A model generated the notes under the pieces. That model worked only from the letters and a program-made list of their open reading frames with translations, had not been told where the DNA came from and did not search any database. From Chloroflexota bacterium (GTDB lineage Bacteria > Chloroflexota > Dehalococcoidia > GIF9 > AB-539-J10): DNA of 7,821 bases. Both the position numbers and the translations under genes were made by a program. Where the stretch lies: positions 1 to 7,821 of the forward strand of contig JADFUX010000060.1 of assembly GCA_015222255.1 (NCBI GenBank), written 5' to 3'. Positions 5,788-7,821 of this stretch are shown here, piece after piece (position 1 is the stretch's first letter; each line of letters begins with the position of its first letter).

Positions 5788-7821
5788 CTATTTCTCACTC
5801 TCAGGAGGGCTTACTTTTATCAGGCCCTCTTGCTGTAGTGTCTCCATAAGGCGAGCCGCTCTAGGATAGCCAATGCGAAGACGGCGCTGTAGAAAAGAAG
5901 CGGAAATATGCTCGTGTTCCCGCGCCAGACGCTTTGCCTCCTCCCAAAGGGAGTCTGGAGGAGGACTTATCGTTCGACCCGCTATAGAAGGCTGACCTGC
6001 CTCATCCAAATCGATAGACCTCGGTGCAGGTCTGCGCTGTCTTGCCCAAAAATCCACTACCCTTTCTATCTCAGCATCAGAGACGAAGCTGCCTTGAAGG
6101 CGCTTGGGCCTGCTAGCCTCAGTGGGCATGTAAAGCATGTCACCTCTGCCTAGCAGTTTCTCCGCACCCACCGTATCAAGGATAGTCCGTGAATCAATAT
6201 GGGAGGTAACTGCAAAGCTGATGCGAGTAGGAAAGTTAGCTTTAATAAGCCCTGTGATCACATCTACAGAGGGGCGTTGAGTAGCCACAATGATGTGAAT
6301 ACCCGTTGCCCGGGCTAGCTGAGCCAACCTGCAAATGCCATGCTCTACTTCATCAAAGGCTGCCATCATGAGGTCGGCTAATTCATCGATGACGAGCACC
6401 AAATACGGCAACTTGTCCTCAGGCAGGCAATCTTTGTTATGACCATCGATATTGCGTACTCCGGCCTCAGCGAATTGGCGGTACCGCCGGTCCATTTCGC
6501 GACTAAGCCACCGCAATGCATTTATGGCTCGGTCAACATCTACAATTACGGGTGCAGCCAAATGAGGTATACCATTGAAAGCGACCAACTCCACCCTCTT
6601 AGGGTCAACCATGATAAATTGGACATCTTCGGGACTATTATGTAGGAGCAGGCAAGCGACAATAGAATCAAGACAGACAGTCTTGCCGCTGCCAGTGGCT
6701 CCAGCGATGAGCAAATGGGGCATTTTAGCCAAATCAGCTGCCACAGGATCGCCGCCGGCACCTTTGCCCAAGGCAATAGCCAAGCTCGACCTAGCTTTGA
6801 TCCTTTGAAAAGCAACAGTTTCTACCGCGCTGCGAAGATCTACTGAGCCAAAGGTGGTGTTAGGCACCTCAATACCTACCATCGACTTGCCGGGCACCGG
6901 CGCTTCAATCCTAATACTGGACACAGCCAGCGCCAAAGTCAAATCACTCGCCAGCGAAGTAATGCGGTCTACCCTCACCCTCGTCCTCGACACCTCCTCC
7001 AACCTCACCTGTATGTTGCCGTCCTTCCCCCTTTCCTTGATCTCCTTGTACTTCCGATCCCAGCCAGGCTCAACGCCAAATTGTGTTACCGTTGGACCAG
7101 TATTTATTTGAACTACTTTCGCCTCCACACCATAGCTAGCCAAGGCCTCTTCTATCAGTTCTGCTCGCCTCTCAATATCACCCTCGTCCAACTTCGCCTC
7201 AGTTGGCTTATCCAGGATATCAATAGGGGGAATCTGCCAACCGCCAGGGGTCACAATTGGCTCATGTTTTCCCACCTCCTCCTTTGCGCCAGGAACTACA
7301 ACGAGCTTTGCACCAGCAGTCTGCTTTGCTTCCTCTTCGCTGCGCTCAGAGCTTCGGCTCATTGCACTGAGATTGCTTACCTCAGAAGATGTAGTCTGGG
7401 CAGGCGTAGGTTGGGGATGCACAACTCTAGGGCGGGGCCGAGGAAGCCTGGTGAGGAAACGCCAGGTAGCCCTGGAAGCTTTTGTCACCACATGCCAAGC
7501 TTTGTGAGGGGCCAGGAAGATAACGCCCAAAACGACAAGCCCAGCTACTAGAAGCCCTCCCCAAATAGCAGAAGTACCTATCATGCTCTGGCCAAATGTA
7601 CCTCCCAGGTCGAAAAAGGAAAGCATTCCCCATACAGCCAAAGCCAGGATAATACCCCCAACAAAGGAATTCCAGTGCTTTGCCAAGGCGCGGAAGCGCC
7701 CCCGCCATACGACCCAGATTGCCACAGCCAAAGCAATAGCTATTATGACTAAGCCAAACCCAAATAATGTGAGCAGCCTTTCCCATATCACAGCACCCCA
7801 CCAGTATAGTAGTGCTACCAC
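5788..7821 (-). CDS. ftsK: DNA translocase FtsK/SpoIIIE family (N-terminus cut by window edge)
   Basis: The gene enters from the right edge; 677 residues are visible up to the TAG stop, and the true start is outside. FtsK is a membrane-anchored hexameric ATPase that pumps chromosomal DNA through the closing division septum and activates XerCD at dif. Visible in order: at least three hydrophobic membrane segments (about 20-38, 54-70, 85-104 of the visible part); a Pro/Ser/Glu-rich linker (about 125-195), short compared with E. coli FtsK; an alpha/beta motor domain with Walker A GATGSGKT (374-381), VDPKRVEL (405-412), Walker B LVLVIDELADLM (474-485) and ATQRPSVDVITG (513-524); and a C-terminal winged-helix gamma domain (about 620-670) with LQRRLRIGYPRAARLME, which reads the DNA polarity sequences. 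All motor motifs are intact. It is the first visible gene of a probable three-gene unit with the crotonase and SDR genes. Confidence 0.97.
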   Translation of the reverse strand: MVALLYWWGAVIWERLLTLFGFGLVIIAIALAVAIWVVWRGRFRALAKHWNSFVGGIILALAVWGMLSFFDLGGTFGQSMIGTSAIWGGLLVAGLVVLGVIFLAPHKAWHVVTKASRATWRFLTRLPRPRPRVVHPQPTPAQTTSSEVSNLSAMSRSSERSEEEAKQTAGAKLVVVPGAKEEVGKHEPIVTPGGWQIPPIDILDKPTEAKLDEGDIERRAELIEEALASYGVEAKVVQINTGPTVTQFGVEPGWDRKYKEIKERGKDGNIQVRLEEVSRTRVRVDRITSLASDLTLALAVSSIRIEAPVPGKSMVGIEVPNTTFGSVDLRSAVETVAFQRIKARSSLAIALGKGAGGDPVAADLAKMPHLLIAGATGSGKTVCLDSIVACLLLHNSPEDVQFIMVDPKRVELVAFNGIPHLAAPVIVDVDRAINALRWLSREMDRRYRQFAEAGVRNIDGHNKDCLPEDKLPYLVLVIDELADLMMAAFDEVEHGICRLAQLARATGIHIIVATQRPSVDVITGLIKANFPTRISFAVTSHIDSRTILDTVGAEKLLGRGDMLYMPTEASRPKRLQGSFVSDAEIERVVDFWARQRRPAPRSIDLDEAGQPSIAGRTISPPPDSLWEEAKRLAREHEHISASFLQRRLRIGYPRAARLMETLQQEGLIKVSPPESEK

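Overview
The window is an ordinary bacterial chromosomal segment with six protein-coding genes, two of them cut by the window edges. It shows no mobile element, CRISPR array, tRNA or rRNA. Protein style, moderate base composition and the mix of genes (a glycerate 2-kinase of the MOFRL type, DegV, UvrB, a MenB/BadI-like crotonase, an SDR and FtsK) suggest an anaerobic bacterium. A member of the Chloroflexota, possibly Dehalococcoidia, is my best guess, but this is an impression and not proven by any single marker here.

Layout: (1) positions 1-731, minus strand: the N-terminal 243 codons of a glycerate 2-kinase, running off the left edge, driven by a clear extended -10 promoter near 765-773. 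(2) positions 732-1224: about 490 bases with no convincing gene, holding the kinase promoter and several inverted repeats. The most compact are clustered at 1107-1196, just before degV. (3) positions 1225-4116, plus strand: a tight two-gene unit, degV (fatty-acid-binding family protein) and uvrB (nucleotide excision repair), 6 bases apart. The uvrB ribosome binding site lies inside the end of degV. (4) positions 4165-7821, minus strand, convergent with uvrB: ftsK (DNA translocase, cut at the right edge), then a crotonase of the MenB/BadI type, then a short-chain dehydrogenase, spaced 15 and 45 bases apart, each of the last two with a strong Shine-Dalgarno sequence.

The genes fall into unrelated functional groups: central carbon metabolism (glycerate to 2-phosphoglycerate), lipid binding plus DNA repair, and chromosome segregation plus CoA-ester chemistry. 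The most interesting grouping is the crotonase-SDR pair. MenB and BadI are close relatives, and in anaerobic alicyclic acid degradation a BadI-type ring-cleaving hydrolase works with an SDR (BadH). The pair could therefore be a ring-opening module and not part of menaquinone synthesis, although the sequence alone does not settle this. I found no clearly undescribed system. The structured leader before degV-uvrB and the crotonase-SDR pair most merit a second look.
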